64,000 bases of DNA from Blakeslea trispora (Eukaryota; Mucoromycota; Mucoromycetes; Mucorales; Choanephoraceae). Under the pieces are notes generated by a model. The model was not told the origin of the DNA. It was given only the letters and a program-made list of their open reading frames with translations, and did not search any database. This document shows, in pieces, positions 22,234 to 34,395 of this stretch. The position numbers and the translations under genes were made by a program. The DNA lies in NCBI GenBank assembly GCA_025331445.1, contig JAIWNE010000021.1:310001-374000 (forward strand), written 5' to 3'. Position 1 is the first letter of the stretch, and each line of letters opens with the position of its first letter.

Positions 22234-23104
22234 ATGAGTTTCTTAAACTTTAGGTATATGAGATAACATTCAACAAATAACATAAGCTTAGATGACTAAA
22301 AGAGTCAGGTTAGCTTGGGTGGAAAGAGGAATAAGCTTTCAAAGACAAAGAATGCTAATCATGTCAATGCCATGCAACTTGATTCAAAACCATTGTTCCT
22401 AACACCACCTTATGTGACACACACACTAGTCAAAGGCAACTTTAGGTTGCTTACGGAATTACCCAGATATATTGATATAAATGAATGGCTGGCATTTAAC
22501 AGTAAGTGAATGATTGTTACTGTTGCTATGTCTTGTTAACTCTTTCCTTTGTTTTGTGTAGCTTTTGAGTTTTTTAATCATCTAAATATGTTCTATAGTT
22601 CTATAACCGACTTTTGCACACCTTACACATGTCCAACTATGTCTGCAGGATCCAGGTAAAGAATGTGAATAAAGAAAGTGAATATGGGCTAAATATTATC
22701 TGCTTAGTACTGAATATACCTGGATCGATGCTTCTTCGAAAAAGATCAAGCTGTGTGCACCTCAGTATATTGACTCTATGGCATCCAGTATACAGAGTAT
22801 GATGGAAGACGAATCTCTATTTCCAACAAAAGCTGGTCGAGATTTTCCCCAAGATTTTCCGTTTTTAATTAGACGAATATTTGAACAGCTGTTTCGCCTG
22901 TTTGCTCATATATACTATCACCACTACGATAAGATATTATCGCTACATGAAGAGCCCCATCTAAACTCGCTGTTTGCACACTTTATATCCTTTGCCAGAG
23001 AATTCGATTTGTTAAATAGAAAAGAAATTCATCCTTTACAAGAACTCATTGATATCATGACACAACAAGGCATTATCTCCTCACAGACTTGCTTTTCTTT
23101 ATAA
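22234..23104 (+). CDS. MOB2: Mob2-type kinase activator (Mob/phocein family)
   Basis: Binds and activates an NDR/LATS kinase (Cbk1/Orb6 type) controlling polarity and cell separation. Four exons (22234-22253, 22314-22501, 22562-22655, 22708-23104), 232 aa. The start MSFLNF and the segment PLFLTPPYV-LVKGNF point to Mob2 rather than Mob1. The Mob core follows: LPRYIDINEWLAFN, FEFFNHLNMFY, PTMSAGS, EYTWID, LFPTKAG, RLFAHIYYHHYDKI and HLNSLFAHFISFAREF. The zinc-ligand candidates Cys88, Cys93 (FCTPYTCPT) and the two His of HIYYHH are all there. The 20-base first exon is inferred from phase and from its match to Mob2 N-termini. Confidence 0.88.
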
Positions 23105-25362
23105 CAAGTACATGTGATAAGATGCTTTTTTTTTTGGGAAATAAATTGATTCAGGCTATCAGTATCTACATACATACACACATGAAACACTGCGATAGAG
23201 AGAAGGAAATGAGTAGTGAGATCATAAATATGGTGCTTGCACAGGTTGAGGAAGTAGCTAAGGTCATGCGCTTATTTAGTTCAAACTAATAATGGCTGTC
23301 CGGGAGTGTTTCTTTTTTTTTTCTGGAGAAAAGAGGCTTCATGAGATTGCAAAGAAAGAAAAAACAAAAGCAGTAATTGAGTGCCAGAAACAAACAGGAC
23401 ACGAATAAAAGCAAGAGGATAAACAAGCATCAAAGAGGTGCATCTTTGGAGAATTGCAGGCATTTGTCTACATCCAGATGCTATTCATGCGTTTAACTAT
23501 CATGTTATCCGACAGGTGTTTTACAGGGTCTACAAAGATGATAGCCTTTCAGCTACACGAAAACTAAACTTCAATAACAAGAGGAGGATAACATTTGTTG
23601 ATGTGTATGTATTCATGAAATGCATGTGACAAGATGCTCTCTCTTTCTTCAACTTGAAAGCAGCCTAGCAAAGCAAGATACTTAAGAGACAATCATCAAA
23701 CATTATAAATTTCGGTATAGCAGAAAGAAAGAAAGATTACGTATTCATTAGCAGCAATGTTACGAATCAAGTCAAAAAAGTAAAGTTGAAATATAGAAAA
23801 GGGTTTCCGAAATACAAATTTGCACTAAGCTTTGTCTATGACAATAAAGCACCGACCTCATCATTCGACCATTTAACCATCCCATTGCTTTTAGACGGAA
23901 GCGAAAATCGTAAGTTTAACAAAAAACAAAGTTCAAGACAAGAAGCCTGCTGCTAACTTTTTGCTATTTGTTCCTACAATAAAGAGGAAAAGTCGATCTA
24001 AAAACGAATTTAAAGAGCTATGCAGCAGAATAGCCCAAGTGTGATATGTAGTTTAGATGAAAATATTCATTTGCAATTCGATCATGAGCCCTTTGATCCT
24101 TATTCTATTTAACCAATCAGTTTCGATTGCTAATCATTACCTCTGCGTCTAACGCATGTTCAGCAACAACAAACATATCAACAACAAAGGCCTTTTGGGT
24201 CTGTCGCTCTCTGTCTTCCTTGAGCCTTTTCTTTTTCTAAGATGACTATCATTAGCATCGACTTGAGCTGATGGTTTTCATAAGCGTTTTATTAATGCCT
24301 AAAACTAGTTTGTTTTCTTTATGCCATTTTTGTCATTTAATACACATGAACATTCGGAAGTGCTTTTTGCATCAATTATTGATCAGTCGTTGGTATTACA
24401 GTGATGACAAATATTCCAAGATGTAGACAATGTAATTCATATAAAAGTTAGTAACTACTTGTCTATAGTTACTTTTTTTTCATGTTTGCAGTCCGAGCAA
24501 CAGTAGATCGATGCCAGAGATCCTTTTTGACATAATCTAGACGAATTGATAGTCAGTCAGGTGGGCTGACTCAAGCTTTGATTGCTTAATCGAATTAATA
24601 ATAGATTTGTAATGAAATAAGGAGAATTTTCTTTTTCTACAGGTTGAACAATGAAATTCAAGCGCTTTTCTGATGAGAGTTAATTTCACTGCCATAAAAA
24701 CATCTTGGCTTTATCATGCTTAGATAACTAAAATAAACAAAACAAAAGAATTTGCTTAAGATAAATAAGGTAGAAATCTTATCAAAATGATAATGGGAAG
24801 GATACTGCCTTGGTTCTGTTGCTTTATTTAGAAGAAAGAAAAATTACTTAATATTGTTCTCGAAATATAAAGTTGAAAAAGCAAGCATGTACTGCTTTAC
24901 TAAAACCATGAAAAGAGTTGGACAAACAAGAGTACTGCAGTGGTTTCATAAGAAACTTTAGAGTGCTGTATCTCCCTAAATAATCTGTTCCTTCGACGAA
25001 TCAACTCTATCCGGCGATACAAAAGAGGCAGTTCCATCTGGAGTCAAGACAAAGATAACGAATAGTGTGGTAGGAACGAACACACAATGGTGTATGCAGT
25101 CTCTTTTCAAAGCAATGAAAGTCAGCTGCATGATTTCCGAAAGCAAGTGTAACATCAAATCTTGTCTTTGATCTCCATTATTTCTCCTAATCGTATCCCT
25201 TCTTTCTTTTTCTCTCTCTCTTGCTTACTTTTGTTTCTTATTTCAAACACGGACAACAAACACTTGTCTCTCTCTCTCTCTCTCTTTTACTCTATCATTT
25301 TCTTTTTTTCTCTTTCTTTCTCTCTTCCTTTTCTTCTTGTCTGAATGGCTTGAGTGACCTGT
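23105..25362. other. Long spacer without recognisable gene
   Basis: About 2.3 kb between MOB2 and the MAPKKK gene. Open frames are all under 70 codons and lack motifs. Seen: a 16-base near-repeat CATGTGAYAAGATGCT at 23112 and 23623, and a CT microsatellite and CT-rich block at 25190-25340 that probably forms the MAPKKK promoter. Confidence 0.55.
25266..25285. repeat. (CT)n microsatellite
   Basis: Ten CT units inside a wider pyrimidine-rich block about 80-170 bases before the MAPKKK start. Confidence 0.85.
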
Positions 25363-28300
25363 ATGCGATCTTTTAATGAAAACGAGGTTCATGCAGTATT
25401 AGATGTGCATTGGCATCAAGAAAAAGTGAGTCAATGGCTTGAAGAGAGAGGTTGGGGTCACTTTGTATCCACATTTGAAAGTAAGATTTATTATCATTAG
25501 AAGGAGGAAAAGCGAACCCTTATTTTATTACTACTGGATTAGAACATGAGATTTGTAATGAACGGTTCCTTCATGTCACACTCGCAGAGCTTGTGCAGTA
25601 CTTACCCAGGTTTGGCAGCATCAGAATGTGTTGATTCGTTAGCTAACACTAAAATCAACAGAACTATGACAACGTATTATGAGAGACGGAGACTTTTAAA
25701 AGAGATCAGATCCCTGTTGCCTAGTACACAACCTACACCCACTACGCCTACCAATGTAAAAAAAAAACAATAAGATAATAACGAAATACAACAAAGAATA
25801 TAATAACCTGGATTTCTAAAATAGATTTCGATCAACACAAATTTACATACATATCAGTCTAGACTAGGAGAATCAATCACCACAACAGCAACGGGAGAAG
25901 AAAGAGGAGGAGGAGAACAAGATTTAGAGTATAAGAGTCCTTATTCAAGTCATCTTTCTCTACATTTAAACGATACTATGTTAATCATGGATACTTATTC
26001 AGCTGACTCGTCCCCTTCATCTTCTTCCTCAATCGATCTAGCTCGGAAATCACCTACGCGTTTGACATACTCACCCAAAGCCGCTTTCGTTAAACTAAAA
26101 GCCACTTTTCAGCGCTCTCATCACCATCATGGAATATATGCACATACGCAACAATCTGCACCTAGCCTCTATCATACTTCACGGCAAGATGAAGAGGAAG
26201 ATCATGAAGAAGAAGGGAGGAAAAAGCTACCTACTATTCCTGCACGTGTCTCTTCTACGCCTGATAAAGTTTCTAGATTTTGGGCTTCTTATGCAAGTTG
26301 GCATTCTCCCACAAACAAGCATGCCCCTTCTTCTCCTAATCAACAAAAGGTAGGTCATCTAAAAAAAAAATAGCTTAAATACTCGTCATGACATTGATAT
26401 CTACAAAACTAGTCTACAAGTCAACGAATTCAAATCACTACAGATAGAGAGACTTGGTATAGTCTTAATGTAACCAACATGCGAGATCCAGTGGCCATCA
26501 AGCATCACATATTAAATCGTCTCAAAATTACTGGAGATATTCATCAACACTATTTCTATCATGAGAATAGTGGTTATGCTAGTAAAGAAATAAGATTCAA
26601 TCTACATTAAAAGAAATGGCACACTTATTTCTTTATTGTTATTAGGTGGACCAATGGATCCTCAAGAATTGATGTACCTTTGCACTATTGCTGACCATAC
26701 AGCAAATGAACGTGTTCTTGTCAAACCCATTGTACAACTTTATAGCAACGGTTATCTTGCTTTGTCAACGCCTGAACTAGGCAAATCACCTTCAGGTACA
26801 CCTCAAAAGTATAGACAAAAGTAGGCAATCAGAATTAAAGAAAATGAAAAAAAAGAAAGCTTAAAAATGTTAAAGTAGTCAGTTCTCTCATTATCATCTA
26901 CCAAGATCATCTCCTCCTCTCTTTCCTTATAAGCCCTTACAACATCAAATAGCCAAGAAATCATCCTTTGAGAGATCAGTTGGTATTCAGCTGTCAGATC
27001 CACCTTCCATGAATACACATAGCTCTCTTTGGGCCATACCCCCATGTTCCCAACCATCCATGTCGCATACATTTACCATTGAAACTCATTCACCTTCACC
27101 AAACCAACAAGAGCCCATAACACCTTCGAATTATCAGACAGATACGAAGGCGCACTTTTGGGGAGAGCGACCTCCTGCTGAGATGGTAGTGAAACATATG
27201 GAAGATTATTTCGATAGTCAGGATCTCGATAAAGAAGTGGTACTGCCTACCACAGATACAAAATCCATCCGTTTGGTAGCCCGTGAAGCTAGCCGCAAGT
27301 ACACACACCTGACTCGACAAAAAGGTATCAGTCGCCGAAAGAGTACCAAGCTATGGGGTCAACGAGTGGTAGAGTTAAAAAAGACGTCTCGAGCAGCCAA
27401 CATGATAGCAAGGCTGCCGTCTGTCTCTGAGCATATAAGTTTGTCTCATCATGCTACACCTACGGATACTACTGTGCAATGGATCCGGGGTAAAATGATT
27501 GGCAAAGGTTCCTTTGGCCGCGTCTATCTGGCATTCAATGTAGATACAGGCGAGGTCATTGCTGTAAAACAGGTAGAGGTGCCCAAAGTAGACCAGTTGA
27601 ATACACAACAGCATGATGTAGTAGAAGCGCTCTGTCAAGAAATCATGATGTTACGCAATTTAGATCATGAACATATTGTGCAGTATCTAGGTTACGGTTA
27701 TGACGAAACAGAAGGTGTCATCAATATCTTTCTTGATTACGTCTCTGGTGGGAGTGTGGCCAGTCGATTAGCACTACAGGGAGCTTTTGATGAACTCTTG
27801 ACAAGCTATTTCACTCGGCAAATATGCTCGGGATTGGAGTACTTGCATTCGAGGCATATATTGCATCGTGATATCAAGGCGGCTAATATCCTTGTAGAAG
27901 AAGATGGTATCTGTAAGATTTCTGATTTTGGATTATCTAAAAAGAATGATTATGAAGAAGTTTATGATCAAAATTCACGCATGTCCTTGCGAGGATCTAT
28001 CTATTGGATGGCACCTGAAGTAGTAAAGAATGAGCCTTATAGCGCTAAAGTGGATATCTGGAGTCTCGGGTGTACTGTCATTGAAATGCTTACAGGTCAG
28101 CGACCCTGGATTGCCTTTAATCAGATAGCCGCTCTTTATAACGTAGGTCTATTATGTCTCTCTCTTTATTGTATCCCTTTATATAACACAAAATTTCCTC
28201 AAAATAGCTTGGTAAACTTAATTCGCCTACAATACCCAATTGCATTTCAGAACAAGCCAGAGACTTTCTAGAGCAATGCTTTATTATGTAAGTATAGAAA

Positions 28301-28450
28301 GAAAAGAGGTCTCTATCAAAAATAACTTATCAATCTATCTATAGTGATCCTCTCCAGAGACCAACAGCAGCCGACCTTCTGAGGCATCCGTTTCTAAAGG
28401 AAGACCCGAATTTCCAGTTTAAAGACTATATTGACAAAGGAAAGATCTGA
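25363..28450 (+). CDS. BCK1: Bck1-like MAP kinase kinase kinase with SAM domain
   Basis: Nine exons: 25363-25480, 25543-25609, 25662-25755, 25825-26349, 26413-26581, 26646-26820, 26879-28142, 28208-28287 and 28345-28450, 865 aa. Order: SAM domain (about 1-75, VSQWLEERGWGHFVSTFE), Ser/Pro-rich linker, a ubiquitin-fold/RA-like segment (about 275-375, WYSLNVTNMRD), basic linker, kinase domain (584 to near the end). The kinase has GKGSFGRV, AVKQVEVPK, HRDIKAANIL, DFGLS and WMAPEVV. The WIRGKMIGKGSFG and VKQVEVPK wording is that of Bck1, the MAPKKK of the cell wall integrity pathway. The exon 6 donor (26809 or 26821) and the exon 2 donor GTTTGG are the least certain joins. The aldo-keto reductase starts 163 bases downstream. 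Confidence 0.87.
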
Positions 28451-28612
28451 GTTTTTTTTCTTTGTTTTACTTGTATTCGCATCATACTAAATAAATCATA
28501 TACCATTTACTAATGATGTCATGTGCACGTACAAAAGAAATGGCATAAGCAATAAAAAAAATAGAAGAAGAAAACATCTACTTTTTTTTTGTTTTCTAAA
28601 ACAAAATATACA

Positions 28613-29700
28613 ATGAGCTCTAACGTGCTAAAGACACACACTAAATTGAATCGTACAGGTGATCAAATGCCCTTAATCGGTTTTGGTACAGCCAGAATCA
28701 AGGCAGATGAGACCGAAGAAGTCGTTTATAACGCTATCAAAGTTGGCTATCGTATGATTGATGGTGCTCTCTTGTATGGTAATGAAGCTGAAGTAGGCAA
28801 AGGTGTCAGAAGAGCTATCAAAGACGGAATTGTAAAGAGAGAAGAGTTGTTTAGTAAGTGACTTGAAATGCATGTGTCTTTGAGATTGTATCATAACAAC
28901 AACAACAAAAGTTATTGGCAAATTATGGAACAATTTCCATAGTAAAGACCATGTCAAGGAAGCCTTTGATGTCACGCTTGAAAACTATGGATTGGATTAC
29001 ATTGATCTTTACCTCGTTCATTGTAAGTTGAATATCTTTCCCAATCCTGTTTTGCTTACTAATCCCTTTTTAATTAGTCCCTATTCCTGCTGCCTATGTG
29101 AACCCTAGAGAAAATTTGACGTTTTTAGATAAAAACAAGGAACTCCATTTAGAAAATTCACCTATGCAAGATTGTTGGCGTGAACTCGAAAAGCTGGTAG
29201 AAGCTGGCTTAGTTCGTAATATTGGTATTTCCAACTTCAATGTACAATTGATCATTGACTTGCTTGCTTATGCCAAAATCCGCCCTGCTGCACTTGAAAT
29301 TGAACATCATCCTTACTTGCAGCAGAGACGCTTGATTGATTGGGCTCAAAAGCAAGACATTCATATCATTGCCTATGCCTCTCTTGGTAATGCTGTTTAC
29401 TCAAAAGTACCAAAGCATTTAACTCATATCACCAACTTATTGAAGCACCCTGTTGTTCAAAAGTTGGCCGAAAAGTATAATCGGGATGCAGGTCAGATTG
29501 TCCTGACCTGGGCTGTTCAAAGAAATATTACTGTCATTCCCAAGAGTGTCAATGTGGACCGTATGAAGTCCAATCTGGATATCCTAAGTTACAAATTAGA
29601 AGAAGAGGATATGCAAGCTATTTATGACTTGGAGGCAAATGCTCGTTTTAACCAACCTGTCGTTGAAACATTTGGTGTTGAATTGCCTATTTTTGAATAA
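28613..29700 (+). CDS. NAD(P)H-dependent aldo-keto reductase, xylose reductase-like
   Basis: Three exons (28613-28853, 28912-29022, 29078-29700), 324 aa, a normal length for an AKR barrel. The catalytic tetrad is complete and correctly spaced: Asp50, Tyr55, Lys84 and His117 (motifs MIDGALLYGNE, IIGKLWN, LYLVH). The cofactor loop IPKSVNVDRMKSN is present (Lys-Ser). The overall text (LVEAGLVRNIGISNFN, IEHHPYLQQ) is close to fungal D-xylose reductases of AKR family 2, but substrate cannot be fixed from sequence; glycerol or other polyol-forming roles are possible. It is convergent with aspartyl-tRNA synthetase, with only 76 bases between the two stop codons. Confidence 0.88.
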
Positions 29701-29776
29701 ATATTCAATCATAAACAAGGAATCTTTCTTCCTTTTTTTTTTTATTCAAATGTACAATTTTTCTAAATTACAAAAA

Positions 29777-31648
29777 CTAAGGTTCTAAACGCTTAGGATC
29801 ACGAGGGAACAAGCTAGAACGACGAATGTTACCGAGACCAAGGTAGAACATGACAACACGTTCCAAACCAATACCACCACCGGCGTGAGGAGGAGCACCG
29901 ATCTTGAAGGCATCAATATAAGGTTGAATGGTAGAGATATCGACACCATGTTCCTTGGCACGTTCAGTCAAGAACTCGGGATCGTGAATACGTTGAGCAC
30001 CAGACAAAATTTCTTCACCACGCCAGAAGAAATCATAAGAGTTGGAGTAGCCAGGGTTGTTGGGATCAGGCATAGTATAGAAGGGGCGGACAGCCAAGGG
30101 GAACTTGTCAAGGACGTAAAAGTCGGTATGATATTTCTCCTTCACAAGCTTACCCAAGAACTTTTCATTGGCTGTGCTCAAATCTTCGAAATCGTCAACC
30201 TCGACACCAGCCTCTCTCAACATCTTGATACCTTCAGCAAAGGTCAAACGAAGAGTCTTGGGCAAGAATTCAAAGTCTTCAAATTCATATTGCTTCTTGA
30301 CAACATCGATTTCCTTTTGATAACGTTCCTTCAAGTTGGTGAGGATATAGACAAACAATTCTTCCAATACTTCCAATACTTCGTGGTAGTGCTCATTGAA
30401 GGCCATTTCCATATCGAGACCCATGAATTCAGTCATGTGTCTGTGTGTGTTGGAGTCTTCAGCACGGAAGACAGGGGCGATTTCAAAGACACGGCCAAAG
30501 TCAGAAGCAATACACATTTGCTTGTAGAGTTGAGGGGATTGGGCCAAGAAGGCATTTGTCTTGAAATAGCTGACCTTGAAAACATTGGAACCACCTTCAG
30601 AAGCAGCACCGATCAACTTGGGTGTGTGGATTTCCATGAAGTTACGCTCAGACAAGAATTCTCTGAAGAGCAAACCAACAGCGGATTGCAAACGGAAAAT
30701 GGCGTGGTTGGTGGTGGTACGGAGATCGAGAACACGGTTGTTGAGACGAGTGTCCAAGTTTACACGAGAAAGTTGGTTTTCTTGATCTTCATAAGAGCTT
30801 TCAGGACGAGTAGCATCTTCCAAAGAAAAGGCGAGACGAACATTGACTTCAGAGACGACGTGGATCTTTTCGATAGCAAGTTCGGCGTCGGAGATGGTAC
30901 AGCTCTTGACTTCTTCGACAGGCTTCACAATCTTACCTTGAACCAACACAATGGATTCAGGAGTGATACCAACACAGTACTTGACCATTTGCTTAGAGAT
31001 GGTCTTTTCATCAGCTGTAATGATACCTTGGATGGTAGAAACGTTTTGACGGAAGACAAAGAAACACATCTTACCACCAGTAGCACGAGAGGTTTGAACA
31101 CGAACACGCATAGTGACTGTTTCGCCTTCACGAGAAGCATTGATGGTGTTGATGTCTTCGTACTTGGTGTCTTTTTTTTTTTTAAGAATTGAAGTCAATG
31201 CACCGTTTCTTTCTCTCTTTCTTTTTGTTCCTTTCTCTTCACTTACCAGTACGGTTTTGAGATTGATTCATGGGAAGTTTGCCATAACGGTCAGAGGAGA
31301 AATCCTACAGAAAAAAAATGGTCGGTTAAGAGAAGGTGTAAGCAAAAAAAAAAATTAATAGAAAAGACTTACAACATTGTTGGCGTCTCTTTGGGCCTTT
31401 TCAGCAGCAATCTTAGCAGCAGTGGCAGCCTTTCTTTCGGCCTTCTCCTTATCCTTTTGAAGCTTCTTCCAGGCGTTCTTGGTAATAGGCTTACCTTCGT
31501 CACTTTTAATTTGATAAAAAGATAAGTATAATTCGCAAGCAATTCATTCAAAACAAACAGAGAAAAAGAAGAATAGCACTTACTCCAAGAAGATTTCCTT
31601 AGCCTTTTGAGTAAGGTCTTCAACAGGGTCTTGTGCGGGTGCAGACAT
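29777..31648 (-). CDS. DPS1: Cytoplasmic aspartyl-tRNA synthetase
   Basis: Charges tRNA-Asp with aspartate. Four exons (31584-31648, 31373-31502, 31247-31304, 29777-31170), 548 aa. N-terminal lysine-rich helix ([18 protein letters not shown]) of the eukaryotic enzyme that helps bind tRNA, OB-fold anticodon domain (about 95-190) and class II catalytic domain. Motif 2 appears as [18 protein letters not shown] and motif 3 as [16 protein letters not shown], with the C-terminal [12 protein letters not shown]. Codon use is strongly biased, which creates a 435-codon antisense frame that is not a gene. The last intron acceptor is preceded by a run of A instead of pyrimidines (31171-31183). Confidence 0.95.
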
Positions 31649-31852
31649 TGTTTTTCTTTTAACGAGAAAAATATAAAAAAAAAAAAAATAAAAGAAAAAA
31701 ATCACGCGAAATAGTTCAAAAAGCAAACACAGTCACTAGCCAACTAGAAAAATCGGATCCATTTGGCTAATGACTCATTCCTGTTGCCTTTCTTCTTTCC
31801 ATTGTGTCTCAGTGTTATTCATTTGTTGTCACTCTCAATGTTCTTTATTTAG

Positions 31853-33384
31853 CTAGATTCGACTTTCTAAATTTTCTAAGCGTTGCTTGATATCAGAGAA
31901 TAGACATTCCTCTGTGTAATGTACAAGTGAGGTAGCCAGCGCATTACTTAGTGTTCTATCATTTTCATACAGGTTGATGAACTTAGGAATCGATGCCTGT
32001 TCTTTTCCCTTGCTTTTTCGTTCTGTCTGGATCTTTCGATCAGGCTGGTTCAAAAATGTAACTAGTCCTGCATGATTACTTGAAGGAAAAAAAAAAAAGC
32101 AAGTAAGACTGTGAAATGCCTTTTTGCTTCTCTCTTTTGAGCTTACCTCATAATGTCATGGATATGTTCAAAGTTGTACTGTAATTGCTTTACGCAATCT
32201 GCATTCACGTTTTTTTCAAACAATGCTAGTAATTCATCCGATTCTTTTTCCATTTTTGATAATCTGGATAACCCTGCCTTGAGTCTTTTTTTATTGTCTT
32301 CCTGCTTAGTCACTTTGGCGTTGTGTGCCTGCGACACTTTCTTTAGGGCTTGATTGAATGAATCGTCGTGCGGGTATATAGCTGAATCATGTTTGTCTGT
32401 GCTAAACTGTTCAATCAATTGTTGGCCTATGATATGGCTGAGTGCCCTTTGTGTTACACTGTCAACAAGGGGCTTGTCAAGTTCTTGCTCTTCTGTAGGT
32501 TCCTTTAGAAGAGGTATGCCTAATAATTCACTTTTGATATCCTGTATCATGCGCGTTTCATCCATTCGTTCCAACTGTTCTGACTGGATTCGATTCCATG
32601 TGTCTATAATGTCTTGCTGTTCTGCAAGTTGTTTTTCAGCCTTGGACTGTAGCTCTCGAAGCATTGTGTGTAACGATTGTTCTGTCTCCTTGATCTCTTG
32701 TCTTATATTGGGTAGTTCGTCAGCATCAAGCTTTTCTTTCATTAGTGAATCAGCTTCTTCTTCTAGTTTTTTGATTATTGTATTGTACTTTTCGGCGTCA
32801 GTTAACTGAATGACATCCTCATCTCTTGTAGGTAATTGAATATGGCTGAGTCGTGTCTCTGTGCATGATGCTTGAGCAAGCGCATTTGTCCATTCTTGCA
32901 CAAACACTGTTTCCAAACTGCTTATTCTAACAATAGAGAGTCATTGAGTCAATCCGTCATGCACTCTTTTCTTATTGATGCTGTTATCTTTACAATTCTT
33001 TTATATCTTCTACTTCGGCTTGAATTTCTTGTTTCCGGGTTTCTATCATCATGTTAGATAAAGCCATCATTTGTTTGTTTAGTGCTTTTCTTCTTCTTCT
33101 TCTTCTTCTTCTTCTTCTTCTTCTTCTTCTTCTTCTTTTTACTGTACCTGCTTTAGAAATAGCATTGGAATAAATTCCGTATTTAGAGGTATTGGCTTTA
33201 ATTTCTGTTATTGATTGCTCGTGTACTGCAAGCACTTTCTCATATTTGGTAAGAGCAACAGCATTCTTACAGGCTCTGTTCAAGCTAAAACAACAACAGT
33301 CAGCACTCTTTCATTTGTTGTCAAGGTACTGAGAGGGACTTACAATTGCACATATTGGTTTTTTTCACTTGAATCTTTTCTCAT
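31853..33384 (-). CDS. Unidentified coiled-coil protein with polyarginine tract
   Basis: Four exons (33344-33384, 32994-33284, 32147-32926, 31853-32078), 445 aa. Most of it is helical, with heptad-rich stretches (ETEQSLHTMLRELQSKAEKQLAEQQ and similar) and almost no proline or glycine, so a rod-like coiled coil. Exon 2 carries a (TTC)n microsatellite read on this strand as 17 consecutive arginines near residue 60-80. I do not recognise the family. Possibilities include a kinetochore, spindle (augmin-like) or tethering-complex subunit, none provable here. A 63-base segment around the repeat (33085-33147) has GT and AG ends in matching phase, so it might be spliced out. Its stop lies 204 bases from the DPS1 start. 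Confidence 0.72.
33086..33137. repeat. (TTC)n / (GAA)n microsatellite inside coding sequence
   Basis: About 17 uninterrupted TTC units on the plus strand, read as AGA (Arg) codons on the minus strand within the coiled-coil gene. Confidence 0.93.
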
Positions 33385-34395
33385 CGCTTGAGAACAACAC
33401 TGATGCTCTTTTTTTAAGAGAAAAATAATAAAAAAAAGCTGTAAAATAAATCAGTGACGTTTTTGTTAAACCACCAAGGAGTTCGCATTATAAAAAAATA
33501 AAAAAATAAGTTAAGGTTGACAACAGATAGATAGTACTTCTCGCTTCAGTATATATGCACACGATATTTTTTGGCTGTATTTGCATCTTTGATGGACAAT
33601 CAACTCTTGAGCCCTTTTGGATAGCTGACTATCGTGCAGTTTTCCTATTCTAAGTGTTTGGCTGTTTCTTTAGTTAAATCGATATACGATGATTACTAGT
33701 TAATGAACCAAACGCAAACTGTCAACTATTCTTTTTCATTGATAGCATTGTTCAATCTGGGTTAAGCTACAGGCTACTTGTATTTTTCAGTTGAGAAAAG
33801 AGAGGAGTTCCAAAGACTTTAATAAGCATATCAACAGTACGCATTCCGAGTCTGTTGATGAACATGGCTGTAACCAAGTTACTAATAGGCTCTTTAGTGT
33901 TGATGCAAGTATATCCATTGAATAGTAACCACTCAACTAAACAGCCTGAACAAATCTCAATGTCAATAATTTGATGTGGATTTTTTTTTTTAGTGACAGC
34001 ACCCAAAGTTTCTAACATTACTGCTCTTTTTTAAGCTTATCAAAACAAAAACTATGTAGACTCATTGTTTTCTAAAGAAAAAAAAAAGACATTCAATTGA
34101 GAGGAGGCGTACTGCAAAGAAGGAAGGAAAAAAATAGGGGAGATTGTCAAAACGCAGTAAAAGACTTGTCTAACAATTGTCTAAATTGGATATGACAGAT
34201 CGTCCGAATTTGTTTAAAAACGCCCACTCATCAAGTACAAATTGTGTGTATTTCCCGCAAAAAGGAACTCCGTTCAATTCATCTGAACGCCCCTTCTTAG
34301 TGTTTTCAATTTATTTTAATTTCTTCTTTTTCTTCTGCTTCTTCGATCTTGGTTCTTTTTCTCTATCAACGTCTTTCTCTTTTCTAAACATAGTC
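33385..34395. other. Spacer between divergent coiled-coil and anillin genes
   Basis: Contains the promoters of both genes. An 83-codon minus-strand frame at 33767-34018 starts with ATG and has fair composition (IEICSGCLVEWLLFNGY), but no partner exon or motif. It is noted as a possible small gene or gene relic. A CT-rich tract at 34320-34385 precedes the anillin start. Confidence 0.5.
33767..34018 (-). CDS. Possible small orphan protein, 83 aa (doubtful)
   Basis: ATG at 34018 to a stop at 33767. Contains three Cys, a hydrophobic centre and a TPLFSQLKN tail. No homology is recognised, and chance could produce it in a 1 kb spacer. It lies in the shared promoter region of two divergent genes. 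Confidence 0.2.
   Translation of the reverse strand: MLETLGAVTKKKNPHQIIDIEICSGCLVEWLLFNGYTCINTKEPISNLVTAMFINRLGMRTVDMLIKVFGTPLFSQLKNTSSL

Noticed and set aside
29885..31192. 435-codon plus-strand open frame across aspartyl-tRNA synthetase
   Set aside because: Antisense shadow caused by codon bias; the minus strand carries a complete conserved enzyme.
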